DNA of 61,088 bases from an uncultured Bacteroidales bacterium (lineage in GTDB: Bacteria; Bacteroidota; Bacteroidia; Bacteroidales; Muribaculaceae), in contig CADBDH010000014.1 in the NCBI GenBank assembly GCA_902793405.1, positions 1-61,088 on the forward strand. Reading direction: 5' to 3'. Both the position numbers and the translations under genes were made by a program. Positions 1 to 9,738 of the stretch are shown in pieces. The number at the start of each line of letters is the position of its first letter. The stretch's first letter is position 1. The notes beneath the pieces are model-generated. The model did not search any database, was not told the origin of the DNA, and saw nothing but the letters and a program-made list of their open reading frames with translations.

Positions 1-23
1 TATTGTGAGCCGCAAAAGCGATG

Positions 24-55
24 CAAAAGTATAGCCGTTCCCGAAACTGACCAAA
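24..55 (-). promoter_or_regulatory. Promoter firing off the left edge
   Basis: On the minus strand a TACTTTTG -7 box (24-31) lies 20 bases from a TTTG -33 box (52-55), which is the Bacteroidetes primary-sigma arrangement. It points left, so it should drive a minus-strand gene just outside the window. The element match is seen directly; activity is inferred. Confidence 0.55.
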
Positions 56-142
56 TATTTCCGTCAAAAACTTCTAAAAATAACCTACGTTAACAATTCG
101 ATAGCGTTTTTGGCCATTTTTCGAGAAAATCCGGTACTAAAC

Positions 143-186
143 GGGCTCATTGTCGCCTCGAAGGTATCACCAGCGAAAATGAGCCC
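143..186 (-). terminator. Candidate hairpin after the radical SAM gene
   Basis: A perfect 9-bp inverted repeat (GGGCTCATT at 143-151, AATGAGCCC at 178-186) with a 26-base loop lies just past the stop of the minus-strand radical SAM gene. There is no T-tract, so it is a weak terminator candidate. The rest of 1-214 holds only the edge promoter. Confidence 0.3.
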
Positions 187-214
187 ATATATTGTTAAAA
201 AGATACTGCTCCGA

Positions 215-994
215 TTATGCGTTGACCTGGACCTTGATTCCAGCATCACGGAAACGCTGCGCGATCTTTTCCAGTTCCTCTTTGGAGACCTTTTCAAGAT
301 TCTCGGCAGGCGTCTTGCGGTCGATACTGTAGAGCATCACCTCGCGGGGACCGATCTCGAGATAGGCACTCAGGAGGGCGTCAAGTTCTTCGTCGGTGGT
401 GTTGTCGAAACGCACGCCGTCATATTCGCCGCGAATCATGATGGTCTGCACCACACACTGTCCACGGAACTTCTTGAGGTCGGCAATGACGCCATCGGGC
501 AGACAATTGGGCGAAACGGGGCGGTTGAGCACCCTGAAGGTGTGAGGCATCGCACTGTCGAGCTTCAGGATATTGAAGTCCACCTTGAGCAGGGCCTCGG
601 CGACCGCGGGCTTTCCTGCCATGGTCGAGTTGCTGAGGACGGTGACCTTGGCATTGGGGAAATACTCGGTGCGCAACCGCATCACATCCTCCACCACCTT
701 CTTGAACTCGGGGTGCAAGGTGGGCTCACCGTTGCCCGAGAAGGTGATGACGTCGAGCGTCTGGCCGGCGGCCTTCATTTCCTCGAATTTGCGCTTGAGC
801 TGCTTCTTGACCGCATCACGCGAGGGGATGCCATCCTTGCCAGGGCCCTGGGCATTAAAGCCGGCCTCGCAATAGAGGCAGTCGAACGAACAGATCTTGC
901 CGTCGTTGGGCATGAGGTTAATACCGAGGGACATTCCCAGCCTGCGGCTGTGGATGGGTCCGTATACCGTCGAATGGAAAATTACAGTTTGCAT
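215..994 (-). CDS. Radical SAM protein
   Basis: A 259-residue protein with the radical SAM iron-sulfur motif CxxxCxxC at Cys35, Cys39 and Cys42 (ICSFDCLYCE), followed by a glycine-rich SAM region (FSGNGEPTLHPEF near residue 106). Enzymes of this family cleave S-adenosylmethionine to start radical chemistry, usually in the cytoplasm. No accessory domain is visible, so the substrate is unknown. The ATG at 994 puts the cluster at a normal distance from the N terminus. It is the last gene of a probable minus-strand operon after rnhA and an unknown gene. Its start is directly preceded by a 7-base CTA repeat array. The family is clear, the reaction is not. Confidence 0.9.
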   Translation of the reverse strand: MQTVIFHSTVYGPIHSRRLGMSLGINLMPNDGKICSFDCLYCEAGFNAQGPGKDGIPSRDAVKKQLKRKFEEMKAAGQTLDVITFSGNGEPTLHPEFKKVVEDVMRLRTEYFPNAKVTVLSNSTMAGKPAVAEALLKVDFNILKLDSAMPHTFRVLNRPVSPNCLPDGVIADLKKFRGQCVVQTIMIRGEYDGVRFDNTTDEELDALLSAYLEIGPREVMLYSIDRKTPAENLEKVSKEELEKIAQRFRDAGIKVQVNA

Positions 995-1003
995 ATGTTG
1001 TTG

Positions 1004-1038
1004 TTAAGTTTTTAGTTTTTAGTTCTTAGTTCTTAGTT
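1004..1038 (-). repeat. Heptanucleotide CTA array upstream of the radical SAM gene
   Basis: Read on the minus strand, this is a run of 7-base units of the form ACTAAGA or ACTAAAA, ending about 10 bases before the ATG at 994. It is one of about nine such arrays in the window, and it keeps the usual orientation: CTA on the sense strand of the gene that follows. Confidence 0.75.
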
Positions 1039-1078
1039 GGTGTTTACACATTATATATATAAATATAAATAACGGATA

Positions 1079-1612
1079 TCAAATCAGGTTTAACTGCTGC
1101 AGGATGTCGGCCACGTCGATGTGGGACAGGGTGCGGCGACGCTGCAAGGCGTCGGCAAAGGCATCCATCGCCTTGCGCACCTGTGAATCGGAGAACAGGC
1201 GCTTCATGCTGTCGAAGGCCTCGTCAAAGATGGGTTCCACCTCGTCGCGCTCCAGCTGGCAGAAGTCCTTACCGTCCTCGTAGGCGGCATTGAGCAGATC
1301 GTCCCTCAGTTTATCGTCAACGCGCTCGTTGTCCAGCACCATGCGGCGGCACAAGGCATTGGCGACGGCCAGCCCCACAGTGATGCGGTAGTGGCCCAGG
1401 ATGTACTGCCAAGCTCCACGTGGCGACAGCCGCGGGTTGCCGGCAAAGTAAAACTCTGGCGTGAACAGGATGCTATCGGGTCCATCGCCATCGAGCGTGA
1501 CGGCAGTGAACAGGTCATCGGCATCAAACACCGACAGGCCCAATGCCATGCCGGCAATGCCATAGCTCTTATCCAGCTCGTCACGATATTTCATGATTCG
1601 TTTTTCTGCCAT
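1079..1612 (-). CDS. Conserved hypothetical protein
   Basis: A 177-residue soluble-looking protein with no signal peptide or membrane segment. I do not recognise a family. The C-terminal half is charged and looks helical, and the middle carries a YILGHYRITVGLAVANALCRR segment that could be a buried helix. It starts 8 bases after rnhA ends and is followed by the radical SAM gene after an 84-base gap, so the three are probably one transcript. An alternative start at Met7 (1594) cannot be excluded. Function unknown. Confidence 0.75.
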   Translation of the reverse strand: MAEKRIMKYRDELDKSYGIAGMALGLSVFDADDLFTAVTLDGDGPDSILFTPEFYFAGNPRLSPRGAWQYILGHYRITVGLAVANALCRRMVLDNERVDDKLRDDLLNAAYEDGKDFCQLERDEVEPIFDEAFDSMKRLFSDSQVRKAMDAFADALQRRRTLSHIDVADILQQLNLI

Positions 1613-1620
1613 ATCTCTCT

Positions 1621-2265
1621 TTATTTACGGCCAAAGTCGGCTGGTATCTCGCCCCACTCGGCGGTGTTCCACTTGAGCAATGCGTTGCTCCAAGTGTGCG
1701 TCTGCAGCCAGCGCTCGGCCCGGCCAACGATTTCAAACAAGCGGGCATTGGCGTCGGTGCGGGCCAACTTGGTGCGGCACTGCTTCGCCCGAATCCAGGC
1801 CAACGCCGTCTTGCTGTCGCTATACACAGCAGTGTGGTCATTGCCCTGGTTGGTGAACAAAGCCAGGGCATGAACGATAGCCAGGAACTCGCCGATGTTG
1901 TTGGTCGCGTCAGCAAAAGGCCCCTGATGGAAAAGTTCCACCCCCGTGGGCACATCCACGCCGCGATACTCCATCACACCGGGATTACCCGAGCATGCAC
2001 CGTCCACGGCAATGCTGTCGCGCACAATATCGGGGATGGCCTCATAGTTGACCACCTCGTGCGGCCCACGGGCAATCGCCCGCAAGATGTCCATCTCGCC
2101 AGGGTCGTTGCGGAATGCCTCGACGGCCTCCTGCTGCGAGTTGAACGCCTTGTATCGCGCACCGGGAAAGCCCTTGACACGCAATTCGCATTCGGCCCAA
2201 GAGTCGCAGACACCGGGCTCGGTGCCTTGCCAGACCACATACCATTTGCGTTTGTCGTTTGCCAT
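1621..2265 (-). CDS. rnhA: Ribonuclease H with viroplasmin domain
   Basis: A 214-residue protein. Residues 7-51 form a caulimovirus viroplasmin-like domain (WYVVWQGTEPGVCDSW, then AFNSQQEAVEAF), which binds RNA:DNA hybrids in eukaryotic-type RNase H1. Residues 83-214 form the RNase H domain with the expected acidic residues Asp88 (VDGACSGNPG), Glu126 (NNIGEF), Asp150 (YSDSKTALAW) and Asp210 near the C terminus (EIPADFGRK). It should degrade RNA in RNA:DNA hybrids during replication and repair. It leads a minus-strand operon from the promoter at 2295-2326. The hybrid-binding domain plus catalytic domain is the usual Bacteroidetes form. Confidence 0.93.
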   Translation of the reverse strand: MANDKRKWYVVWQGTEPGVCDSWAECELRVKGFPGARYKAFNSQQEAVEAFRNDPGEMDILRAIARGPHEVVNYEAIPDIVRDSIAVDGACSGNPGVMEYRGVDVPTGVELFHQGPFADATNNIGEFLAIVHALALFTNQGNDHTAVYSDSKTALAWIRAKQCRTKLARTDANARLFEIVGRAERWLQTHTWSNALLKWNTAEWGEIPADFGRK

Positions 2266-2294
2266 GAATCTGCTTACTCACTTGCTTGAAAGGG

Positions 2295-2326
2295 CAAAGT
2301 TACATCATTTTTCTCACACGCGCAAA
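2295..2326 (-). promoter_or_regulatory. rnhA promoter
   Basis: Minus-strand TAACTTTG -7 box at 2295-2302 and TTTG -33 box at 2323-2326, 20 bases apart. It lies 30 bases before the rnhA start codon. Confidence 0.6.
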
Positions 2327-2365
2327 AAGAGGGGGGCAATCGACGGGGAGATGAGGCTTATTTTA

Positions 2366-2382
2366 CCGAGGCGGAGCCTCGG
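2366..2382. other. Small hairpin between rnhA and mutS
   Basis: CCGAGGC and GCCTCGG flank a 3-base loop in the divergent rnhA-mutS gap. There is no T-tract on either side, so its role is unclear. Confidence 0.3.
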
Positions 2383-2487
2383 CCCACGGGACAGGCGGGA
2401 AGGCGGAAGGGGCATTTTATTGATCAGATGGCGGGCCAGGTTTTGGGAAAAATGACGGCTGGCTGCGGCAGGTTGCTGGAAAAGTGC

Positions 2488-2495
2488 TATCTTTG
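2488..2495 (+). promoter_or_regulatory. mutS -7 box
   Basis: TATCTTTG matches TAnnTTTG and lies 28 bases upstream of the chosen mutS ATG. No -33 TTG sits at the usual spacing. The bases after it (GCATGTTTAAAAC) resemble those after the -7 box of the SIS-domain gene at 23068. Confidence 0.45.
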
Positions 2496-2523
2496 CATGT
2501 TTAAAACAATTCAAACTATACTG

Positions 2524-5145
2524 ATGGCACAAGACCCGTTGAAAACGCCGATGATGAAACAGTTCGTCGAGATGAAATCCAAGCATCCCGACGCGATACT
2601 GCTGTTCCGCGTGGGAGATTTCTATGAAACCTACCTGCAGGATGCGGTGACGGCCAGCGAGATACTGGGCATCACGCTCACACGGCGCAGCAACGGCGCT
2701 GCCGCATCGACCGAGATGGCGGGCTTTCCCCACCATGCCCTGGACACCTATCTGCCCAAACTCGTGCGCGCCGGCAAGCGCGTCGCCATCTGCGACCAGC
2801 TGGAAGACCCCAAGCTGACCAAGAAACTCGTCAAGCGCGGCATCACCGAGCTGGTGACCCCGGGCGTAGTCGTGGGCGGCACGATGCTCGACCGCAAGGA
2901 AAACAACTGGCTGGCAGCGGTCCACTTCGGCAAGAAGACGCTGGGCGTGGCATTTCTCGACATCAGCACCGGCGAATTCCTCACTGCCGAGGGCAACGAG
3001 GAGTATGTCGACAAACTGCTGGTCAACTTCTCACCCAAGGAGGTGCTTATCGAGCGCAGCAACCGTCAGCGGTTTGCGGCCACCTTCTCGTCACGCTACC
3101 TGACGTTTGAACTCGAGGACTGGGTATTTACCCTAGAGGCAGCCAACGACCGCCTGTTGAAGCACTTCGAGACCCGCAGCCTCAAGGGCTTCGGCATCAC
3201 GGCTATGGACAACGCCATCGTTGCCAGCGGCGCCATCCTGCACTACCTGGACATCACCCAGCACACCCAACTGGGGCACATCACCCACCTGTCGCGCATC
3301 GAGGCCGAACGCTATGTGCGCCTCGACAAATTCACCATCCGCAACCTGGAACTCGTGGCACCCATGAGCGAAGACGGCAAGTCGTTGCTCGACGTCATCG
3401 ACCGCACCATCTCGCCGATGGGCGGACGCATGATTCGACGCTGGGTGCTGTTCCCCCTGCAGGACCCCAAGGCCATCAACCGCCGCCTGGATGTGGTGGA
3501 ACACTTCATGCGTGACCCCGAGGGGCGCGAACTGGTCAAGGAGCGGCTGGAACTCATCGGCGACCTGGAGCGACTGACGTCGAAGGCCGCTGTGGGCCGC
3601 ATCACCCCGCGTGAGCTGGTCCAGCTCAAGAGCGCGCTGCAGGCCATCGAGCCCATCAAGCAGTACTGCCAGCAGAGCGCCTGCGGTGTACTGAACAGCT
3701 TGGGGGAGCAACTGAACCCGTGTGCCCTGATTCGCGACCGCATCGAGCGGGAAATCAACCCCGATGCCCCCAACCAGACCAACCGCGGCAACGTCATCTG
3801 CCGTGGCGTGGATGCCCAACTCGACGAGCTGCGCGACATCTCGAGCAGCGGCAAGGACTACCTGGTGGCCATGCAACGCACTCTGAGCGAGCACACCGGC
3901 ATCCCCAGCCTGAAGATTGCCTACAACAACGTGTTTGGCTACTATATCGAGGTGCGCAACACCCACAAGGACAAAGTGCCCGAGGAGTGGATACGCAAGC
4001 AGACACTGGTCAACGCCGAGCGCTATGTCACCCAGGAGCTCAAGGAATATGAAGAGAAAATCCTGGGTGCCGAGGAAAGAATCCTCATCATCGAGACCCG
4101 CCTGTTCAACGAACTGGTGACCGCGGTGACCGAGTATATCCCCGCCATCCAGAACGACAGCGCCATCATCGCCCAGCTCGACTGCCTCAACGCCCTGACC
4201 CGCGTGGCGATGGAAAACCGCTACAACCGCCCCGTACTGGACGACAGCCTGGACATCGACATCGTCATGGGACGCCATCCTGTCATCGAGTGCCAGCTGC
4301 CGCCGGGCGAGACCTACGTGCCCAACAGCATACGCCTGAGCAACGACGAGCAGCAGATCATGATCATCACCGGTCCCAACATGGCCGGTAAGTCGGCACT
4401 GCTGCGCCAAACGGCGCTCATAACCCTGATGGCCCAGATGGGCAGCTTTGTGCCTGCCGAGCAGGCCCGCATCGGCGTGGTGGACAAGATTTTCACCCGC
4501 GTGGGAGCCAGCGACAACATCTCGCTGGGCGAGTCCACCTTCATGGTCGAGATGACCGAGGCCGCCGCCATCCTCAACAACATGAGCCAGCGCAGCCTCA
4601 TCCTGTTCGACGAGCTGGGCCGCGGCACAAGCACCTATGACGGCATCTCCATTGCCTGGAGCATCGTCGAGCACATCCATGAGCATGCCGCCAGGCCCAA
4701 GACGTTGTTTGCCACCCACTACCACGAGCTGAACGAGATGGAGAAGTCCTTCAAGCGCATCGTGAACTACAACGTGAGTGTCAAGGAAATCAACGGCAAG
4801 GTGGTGTTTGTGCGCCAACTGGTCAAGGGAGGCAGCGAACACAGCTTCGGTATCCACGTGGCCAAGCTCGCGGGCATGCCGCCCAGCATCGTCAAGCGCG
4901 CTGGCGAGGTGCTCAAGCAGCTCGAGGCCAACAACCGCAGCGACAATGCCATCACCAAGGACCTGGGCGACGTGGCCAGCAGCCGATCGGGCTACCAGTT
5001 GTCCATCTTCCAGCTCGACGACCCCGTGCTGAGCCAGATACGCGACGAGATCCTCACCATCGACATCAACAACCTCACGCCCGTCGAGGCCCTGAACAAA
5101 CTATACGACATCAAGGGCATCCTCACCGGCAAGAAAGAAAGATAA
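2524..5145 (+). CDS. mutS: DNA mismatch repair protein MutS
   Basis: An 873-residue MutS1. The N-terminal mismatch-sensing motif GDFYE includes Phe33 and Glu35, which in known MutS proteins stack on and contact the mismatch. The C-terminal ATPase has Walker A GPNMAGKS (about 617-624) and Walker [17 protein letters not shown]. Connector, lever and clamp regions fill the middle, and the length is typical. MutS binds mismatches as a dimer and recruits MutL. An in-frame ATG at 2428 would add 32 residues, but these precede the conserved [14 protein letters not shown] start and overlap the -7 box, so I use 2524. It is transcribed divergently from rnhA. Confidence 0.97.
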   Translation: MAQDPLKTPMMKQFVEMKSKHPDAILLFRVGDFYETYLQDAVTASEILGITLTRRSNGAAASTEMAGFPHHALDTYLPKLVRAGKRVAICDQLEDPKLTKKLVKRGITELVTPGVVVGGTMLDRKENNWLAAVHFGKKTLGVAFLDISTGEFLTAEGNEEYVDKLLVNFSPKEVLIERSNRQRFAATFSSRYLTFELEDWVFTLEAANDRLLKHFETRSLKGFGITAMDNAIVASGAILHYLDITQHTQLGHITHLSRIEAERYVRLDKFTIRNLELVAPMSEDGKSLLDVIDRTISPMGGRMIRRWVLFPLQDPKAINRRLDVVEHFMRDPEGRELVKERLELIGDLERLTSKAAVGRITPRELVQLKSALQAIEPIKQYCQQSACGVLNSLGEQLNPCALIRDRIEREINPDAPNQTNRGNVICRGVDAQLDELRDISSSGKDYLVAMQRTLSEHTGIPSLKIAYNNVFGYYIEVRNTHKDKVPEEWIRKQTLVNAERYVTQELKEYEEKILGAEERILIIETRLFNELVTAVTEYIPAIQNDSAIIAQLDCLNALTRVAMENRYNRPVLDDSLDIDIVMGRHPVIECQLPPGETYVPNSIRLSNDEQQIMIITGPNMAGKSALLRQTALITLMAQMGSFVPAEQARIGVVDKIFTRVGASDNISLGESTFMVEMTEAAAILNNMSQRSLILFDELGRGTSTYDGISIAWSIVEHIHEHAARPKTLFATHYHELNEMEKSFKRIVNYNVSVKEINGKVVFVRQLVKGGSEHSFGIHVAKLAGMPPSIVKRAGEVLKQLEANNRSDNAITKDLGDVASSRSGYQLSIFQLDDPVLSQIRDEILTIDINNLTPVEALNKLYDIKGILTGKKER

Positions 5146-5261
5146 TATAGTTTTAAGTTTTAAGTTGTTAGTTTTTAGTACGATTACTATCGCCTAAAAA
5201 AACAAGAGATTATGGTATTATTACTAACAACTAAAAACTAAGAACTAAAAACTAAAGAAAA
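5146..5261 (+). repeat. Inverted heptamer arrays between mutS and the U32 gene
   Basis: The 116-base gap starts with units reading TTAG (about 5150-5181) and ends with five 7-base units of the form ACTAAAA or ACTAAGA (about 5221-5257), stopping 5 bases before the next ATG. The two halves are in opposite orientation and could pair imperfectly. No promoter is evident, so the downstream gene may be read through from mutS. Confidence 0.7.
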
Positions 5262-6548
5262 ATGAATCGGAAGGATTTTGAGATTATGGCCCCTGTGGGC
5301 TCTTGGGAATCGCTATATGCCGCCCACCAGGGTGGTGCCGATGCCATCTACTTTGGCATCGAGGGCCTGAATATGCGTTCGCGCTCCAGCGTCAACTTCA
5401 CGCTCGAGGATCTGCGCACCATCGCCCAGTGGTGCCACGAGCACGGCATGAAGAGTTACCTGACGGTGAACACCATCGTCTATGACGAGGACATGGACTA
5501 CATGCGCCAGATTGTCACTGCCGCCCGCGATGCCCAGGTGAGTGCCATCATCGCCAGCGACATGGCCACCATCCTATTTGCCCGCAGCATCGGCGTGGAA
5601 GTGCACATTTCCACCCAGGTCAACGTGAGCAACAGCGAGGCCGTGCGCTACTACAGCCAGTGGGCCGATGTCATGGTACTGGCCCGCGAGCTGAACCTGG
5701 AGCAGGTGACCAAAATCACCCATTTCATCGAGGAAAATGACGTTCGCGGCCCTCACGGCGAGCGTGTCAGGCTGGAGATGTTCTGCCACGGTGCGCTGTG
5801 CATGGCAGTGAGTGGCAAGTGCTACATGAGTCTGCACCAGGAGAACACCAGCGCCAACCGCGGAGCCTGCCGCCAGATCTGTCGACGCGGCTATCGCGTC
5901 ACCGACCTGGTCAACGGCGATGAGCTCAACATCGAGAACAAATACATCATGTCGCCCAAGGATCTGAAGACCATCCACTTCCTCAACAAGATGGTGGATG
6001 CCGGCGTGACCGTCTTCAAGATTGAAGGCCGTGCGCGCGGGCCCGAATATGTGCGCACCGTTGCGGGCTGCTATGACGAGGCGTTGCGGGCCATCTGCGA
6101 CGGTACCTACACCGACGAGCGCATCGACGAGTGGAACGAGCGACTGGGCAAGGTCTTCAACCGCGGCTTTTGGGACGGTTACTACATGGGACAACGCCTG
6201 GGCGAATGGTCGGCCAAGTACGGCTCCAGCGCCACCAGGGTAAAAGTCTATGCCGCCAAGGGCATCCGCTATTACAGCAAACTGGGTGTCGCCGAGTTCC
6301 TGATGGAGGCCAGCGAGCTGCACGTGGGCGACGAGGCGTGGATCATCGGCCCCACGACGGGTGCCATCCCGTTGACCATCGAGGAAATACGCGTGGACCT
6401 CAAGCCTGTGGAAAAGACCGTCAAGGGCGAACACTTCTCCATCGCCGTGCCCGAGAAAATACGTCCCAGCGACAAACTCTACCTGTGGCGCCCCGTCACC
6501 CCCAAGGACGCAACGCCGCCACCTCCCACAACAGCCTCTTGTGAATAA
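5262..6548 (+). CDS. Peptidase U32 family protein (TrhP/YegQ-like)
   Basis: A 428-residue U32-family protein. The N terminus (FEIMAPVGSWESLYAAHQGG) is the family's barrel start, and the cysteine-rich signature lies near residues 169-205 (MFCHGALCMAVSGKCYMS, then NRGACRQICRRGY). U32 members were once called collagenases. Characterised relatives such as TrhP and RlhA instead hydroxylate tRNA or rRNA bases, using these cysteines for an iron-sulfur centre. The length is close to TrhP, but I cannot tell TrhP from RlhA by reading. The stop codon TAA forms the first bases of the terminator stem at 6546-6590. Confidence 0.85.
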   Translation: MNRKDFEIMAPVGSWESLYAAHQGGADAIYFGIEGLNMRSRSSVNFTLEDLRTIAQWCHEHGMKSYLTVNTIVYDEDMDYMRQIVTAARDAQVSAIIASDMATILFARSIGVEVHISTQVNVSNSEAVRYYSQWADVMVLARELNLEQVTKITHFIEENDVRGPHGERVRLEMFCHGALCMAVSGKCYMSLHQENTSANRGACRQICRRGYRVTDLVNGDELNIENKYIMSPKDLKTIHFLNKMVDAGVTVFKIEGRARGPEYVRTVAGCYDEALRAICDGTYTDERIDEWNERLGKVFNRGFWDGYYMGQRLGEWSAKYGSSATRVKVYAAKGIRYYSKLGVAEFLMEASELHVGDEAWIIGPTTGAIPLTIEEIRVDLKPVEKTVKGEHFSIAVPEKIRPSDKLYLWRPVTPKDATPPPPTTASCE

Positions 6549-6590
6549 TCAATGTGGGCTCCCTTACTGATTGGGAGCCCACATTGATTA
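6546..6590. terminator. Bidirectional hairpin with an 18-bp perfect stem
   Basis: Positions 6546-6563 pair perfectly with 6573-6590 around a 9-base loop. It lies between the convergent U32 gene and the first SusD-like gene, and its first three bases are the U32 stop codon. The stem is long but lacks a strong T-tract. Confidence 0.7.
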
Positions 6591-6615
6591 TATATTCAGC
6601 ACCACGTCACTCACG

Positions 6616-9486
6616 CTATCTGTCCCACGTGAAGACGAAACGTCCACCGCCATAGAGATCGCTTCCAACTTTCAATAAAAAGTGAACATCATAGGTATTG
6701 CCACTTTGCTCGACATAGCAGTAGTTAGGATAAGCGCTGGTATAGAAGGCATAATATCCCCAGTAATTAAGCGATTCACCGTCAGGAACACTGATACTGC
6801 CATCGTTATTCAGTTCAAATACCCAGTTAGAGTCATCGCCCTGGCCATTGGAGTAGCCAGCCGGATAAACGTAGGACAGAGGAGAAATAATACAATAGGT
6901 ATTATCAGTACCTCTCTTTTTCATAATCGGAACATTGTTCGCAGTATAACCGTCGTCCCAAGTGTAGTCGGTAAAAGTGCATGTCCCGGCATCTTCCCAT
7001 TCACCAGCCATTGCCCCCTTGAAGGTAATAGTGGTTGAGGTAATTTGAGGCTGCCCTGGAATTGCCGTTGCGATGTCGGCACTCGAGAGTTTGAGCACCA
7101 CTGAAAAATCGTCAAAAGGTTGAATATGATGACTATACACCTCTACCTGTGTCGTCAGTTCACCATCCTTGAAAATGGCATATCCGTCCCCAACATTAAC
7201 ATTGTCGGGTGCATCAACTAATGATACTGTAGCCCGGTACTCGCCTTGGGAAACCCGACGCGTCAGGGTAACCCAAACCGAACAGTCATAATAGTTGGAG
7301 ACGCCTTCGTAGGATGCCGACTCGAAAGAGATATGCTGGCCCGCAGGATTACCATTCTCGCACTTGACCTCGACATTGGTCGTGAGGATTCGCCCGCTCA
7401 TGGAACCGTTATTAATGTCATAAGGTGAAAGACCCAGTGTACAAGAATAGGTGTTTCCAAGCTCTAAGTTTCTACCTGTAATGGTGACCTCGGCAGTATT
7501 CTTTCCATCATTGAAAGTAGCGGTTGTACTTACATTCAATCCGTTGGCATTGATCACCCGAATCGGCACAATATACCTTCCGCTGGTTGTTGAGCGAGTC
7601 AACGTCAGTTTGTATTCAAACGAACTTGCGGCCGTGGTGAGATGATATTCAGTTTGAGCAAATGACACATTCTGTTCACCAGTAGCAATGTCGCTGCCGT
7701 CGGGATAATCGCCTAGCGGATTCTGGTCATAGTTGATGCTCATGTTATTGTTTTCCATAAATTCACTGAATGGTATCGTCATCACCCAGGGATAACTCTC
7801 GGGATCTTGCAACGAACGGTCAGTGAGCAAGAGCGAAGCGGGCCAGCCTTCCTCGGCGTTACGTTCAAAGCCCTGGTGCAAGCGACGGATGGTGTAGATG
7901 CGGCCATCCTCGCCCCACAGCTCGATGCGGCGCTGCAACAGGATTTCCTCAAGCAACGAGCCCGTCTCGGTGGTCGTGAGTGCACCCAACGACGTACCTG
8001 TCTTGTTGCAGGTGTAACCAGGAACGCGCTTAGTCATCAACTGATTGAGGTAATTCTTGGCCAAGGTGGTCTGGCCTCGACGACAAGCCGCCTCGGCAGC
8101 GGTGAGGTACATCTCCTCGACACGCATGTAGATATAATCACCAAGCCATAGGTCAATATTGGAGAAACTAAACTTATTCTGCACATATCCACCTGTGCCA
8201 TAGTAGTTATCAGAATCCCACCAGGCGCGACGGGCATCATTATCGCTCATCTTATTGAACAACCATTTGGAAATCTGCTTGGGGGCACGCTGGGCATAGG
8301 CACCATTTACATCCATGTGGGTGAAGTACGAAGCATAATAGGTGACCTGGTTTTCAGGAATTTCGGCACCCCACATCACATTACCGGCCTGGGCATTATT
8401 CAGGCCCATGAACGAGGGCACATCGAGGATGCTCTTGCCACTGGCATTGATTGCACTGACTGCCGAGTTATAGGCAGTAACCCAGTCCTCCTTGACCAGA
8501 GCGATGCGGGCTTGAAGGCCTAGAGCCACGGCATAACCGATGTGTTCAGGCCGCAACTGGTCTTTACCCTGTAACAGGCTGACAGCTTGAGTGATATCAC
8601 TATTAATTTGGTTATAGACCTGAGTGACCGTTGCGCGGGGCTGTCCTGTAGAGCCATTGAATTCAGTGCCTGTGAACAGGGGAACACAGGGATCACTCTC
8701 ATGGCCCTTATAGGTGCGGGCAAACCACTGTGAGAGCATAAAATAGCTATAGGCACGCAGGGCGTATGCCTGGCCCACGTAATAGTTTACCAGGTTAGTC
8801 GGACCTGTGATATCGTTTTTCTGGGAGATAATGCTGTTGGCCTCGGCAATACAGGTGTAGTAGGCCGTCCATAAGTCATAGCTGCGCCATGATGAACTGG
8901 TGTAATAGTCCTTGACATTGTACAACGCATCATACCAAAACCATCCCGAACCTTGGGCAGCCATAATCATATCATCGCCCATGAGTTCGGCTGCCAACGT
9001 ATGGGCTTGAATTCCAAAAGCCTGATGGCTATTGCCTGTTGTTGACCAGCCTGGCGTGCGCAGTTGCCTGTAGAGGTTGTTCATGGCATTGGCCAGTTCC
9101 ACTGTTCCCATGCGTGTTTCACTGGTGCCGGAGAGCAACCGGTCAATCAGTTCGGTCACGTCACTGATGTTGGTATTTCCGTCACCGTCAACATCACCGT
9201 TGAGACCATAAACATTATTTGAGAGTAAAGCATCAATCAGTTCGGTCAAGTCACTGATGTTCATCGTGCCGTCAAGGTCAACATCACCCACAATAACAGG
9301 ATTGAGGGCAAATCGCGGAGCCTGCGCCCCGGCCTTAATGGCTGCGGGAGCGCCAAAGACATCATTCACATTGGCCACTTCGGGCATACTGAAGTTGCCA
9401 GCCCAAGACGACGCAACGACACCCAGCAATGTCATTGCCAGGGCCATCAATCGCCTGATGGGAAAAAGAGTCATTCGAGTTTTCAT
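6616..9486 (-). CDS. Dockerin-SusD fusion protein 1
   Basis: A 956-residue secreted protein. Residues 1-30 form a Sec signal with no lipobox cysteine (LLGVVASSWAG). Residues 67-120 hold two dockerin-like calcium loops (GDVDLDGTMNISDLTELID and GDVDGDGNTNISDVTELID). Residues about 125-600 are SusD/RagB-like: QAYALRAYSYFML, DYIYMRVEEMYLTAAEAA and LQRRIELWGEDGRIYTIRR are family hallmarks. Residues about 605-830 look like two Calx-beta-like sandwiches, and 830-956 form a C-terminal module shared with the next gene. SusD proteins are normally lipoproteins that cap a SusC transporter and bind glycans. Here the lipid anchor and SusC are absent. The fold is clear; ligand and location are unknown. Confidence 0.85.
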   Translation of the reverse strand: MKTRMTLFPIRRLMALAMTLLGVVASSWAGNFSMPEVANVNDVFGAPAAIKAGAQAPRFALNPVIVGDVDLDGTMNISDLTELIDALLSNNVYGLNGDVDGDGNTNISDVTELIDRLLSGTSETRMGTVELANAMNNLYRQLRTPGWSTTGNSHQAFGIQAHTLAAELMGDDMIMAAQGSGWFWYDALYNVKDYYTSSSWRSYDLWTAYYTCIAEANSIISQKNDITGPTNLVNYYVGQAYALRAYSYFMLSQWFARTYKGHESDPCVPLFTGTEFNGSTGQPRATVTQVYNQINSDITQAVSLLQGKDQLRPEHIGYAVALGLQARIALVKEDWVTAYNSAVSAINASGKSILDVPSFMGLNNAQAGNVMWGAEIPENQVTYYASYFTHMDVNGAYAQRAPKQISKWLFNKMSDNDARRAWWDSDNYYGTGGYVQNKFSFSNIDLWLGDYIYMRVEEMYLTAAEAACRRGQTTLAKNYLNQLMTKRVPGYTCNKTGTSLGALTTTETGSLLEEILLQRRIELWGEDGRIYTIRRLHQGFERNAEEGWPASLLLTDRSLQDPESYPWVMTIPFSEFMENNNMSINYDQNPLGDYPDGSDIATGEQNVSFAQTEYHLTTAASSFEYKLTLTRSTTSGRYIVPIRVINANGLNVSTTATFNDGKNTAEVTITGRNLELGNTYSCTLGLSPYDINNGSMSGRILTTNVEVKCENGNPAGQHISFESASYEGVSNYYDCSVWVTLTRRVSQGEYRATVSLVDAPDNVNVGDGYAIFKDGELTTQVEVYSHHIQPFDDFSVVLKLSSADIATAIPGQPQITSTTITFKGAMAGEWEDAGTCTFTDYTWDDGYTANNVPIMKKRGTDNTYCIISPLSYVYPAGYSNGQGDDSNWVFELNNDGSISVPDGESLNYWGYYAFYTSAYPNYCYVEQSGNTYDVHFLLKVGSDLYGGGRFVFTWDR

Positions 9487-9546
9487 TGTCTTATAGATTT
9501 TATAATAATTAATAATTAATGGCTTGGAGATTCAATATACCATTTA

Positions 9547-9577
9547 CAAAGGTAGTGTTTATTATGATAAATCCAAA
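9547..9577 (-). promoter_or_regulatory. Promoter of dockerin-SusD gene 1
   Basis: Minus-strand TACCTTTG (9547-9554) and TTTG (9574-9577), 19 bases apart. The leader to the ATG at 9486 is roughly 55 bases. The gene therefore has its own promoter and need not be co-transcribed with its upstream paralogue. Confidence 0.7.
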
Positions 9578-9670
9578 ATAATCCGCCTGATTTGGCCGTT
9601 TTTTTGATTTTGAGGACAATGCTTTTGGCTTACAGGCCGTCTTGTGTTTGAGAGCGAGATGCGTCACGTC

Positions 9671-9712
9671 AATAATAGTGGGCAGCCCTATGCAGGACTG
9701 CCCACTATTGTT
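9671..9712 (-). terminator. Terminator after dockerin-SusD gene 2
   Basis: A 15-bp stem (9671-9685 with 9698-9712, one G-T pair) with a 12-base loop lies 27 bases past the stop of the minus-strand gene at 9739. It separates the two paralogues. Confidence 0.6.
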
Positions 9713-9738
9713 ATAGTAAATTCAAGGTGTGTCGTCGG

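Noticed and set aside
110-1015. 301-codon plus-strand frame over the radical SAM gene
   Set aside because: The minus strand has the CxxxCxxC motif; the plus frame has no recognisable domain.
3133-4857. 574-codon minus-strand frame within mutS
   Set aside because: Shadow frame; low-complexity Leu/Val/Gly/Asp composition and no domain, while MutS motifs read clearly on the other strand.
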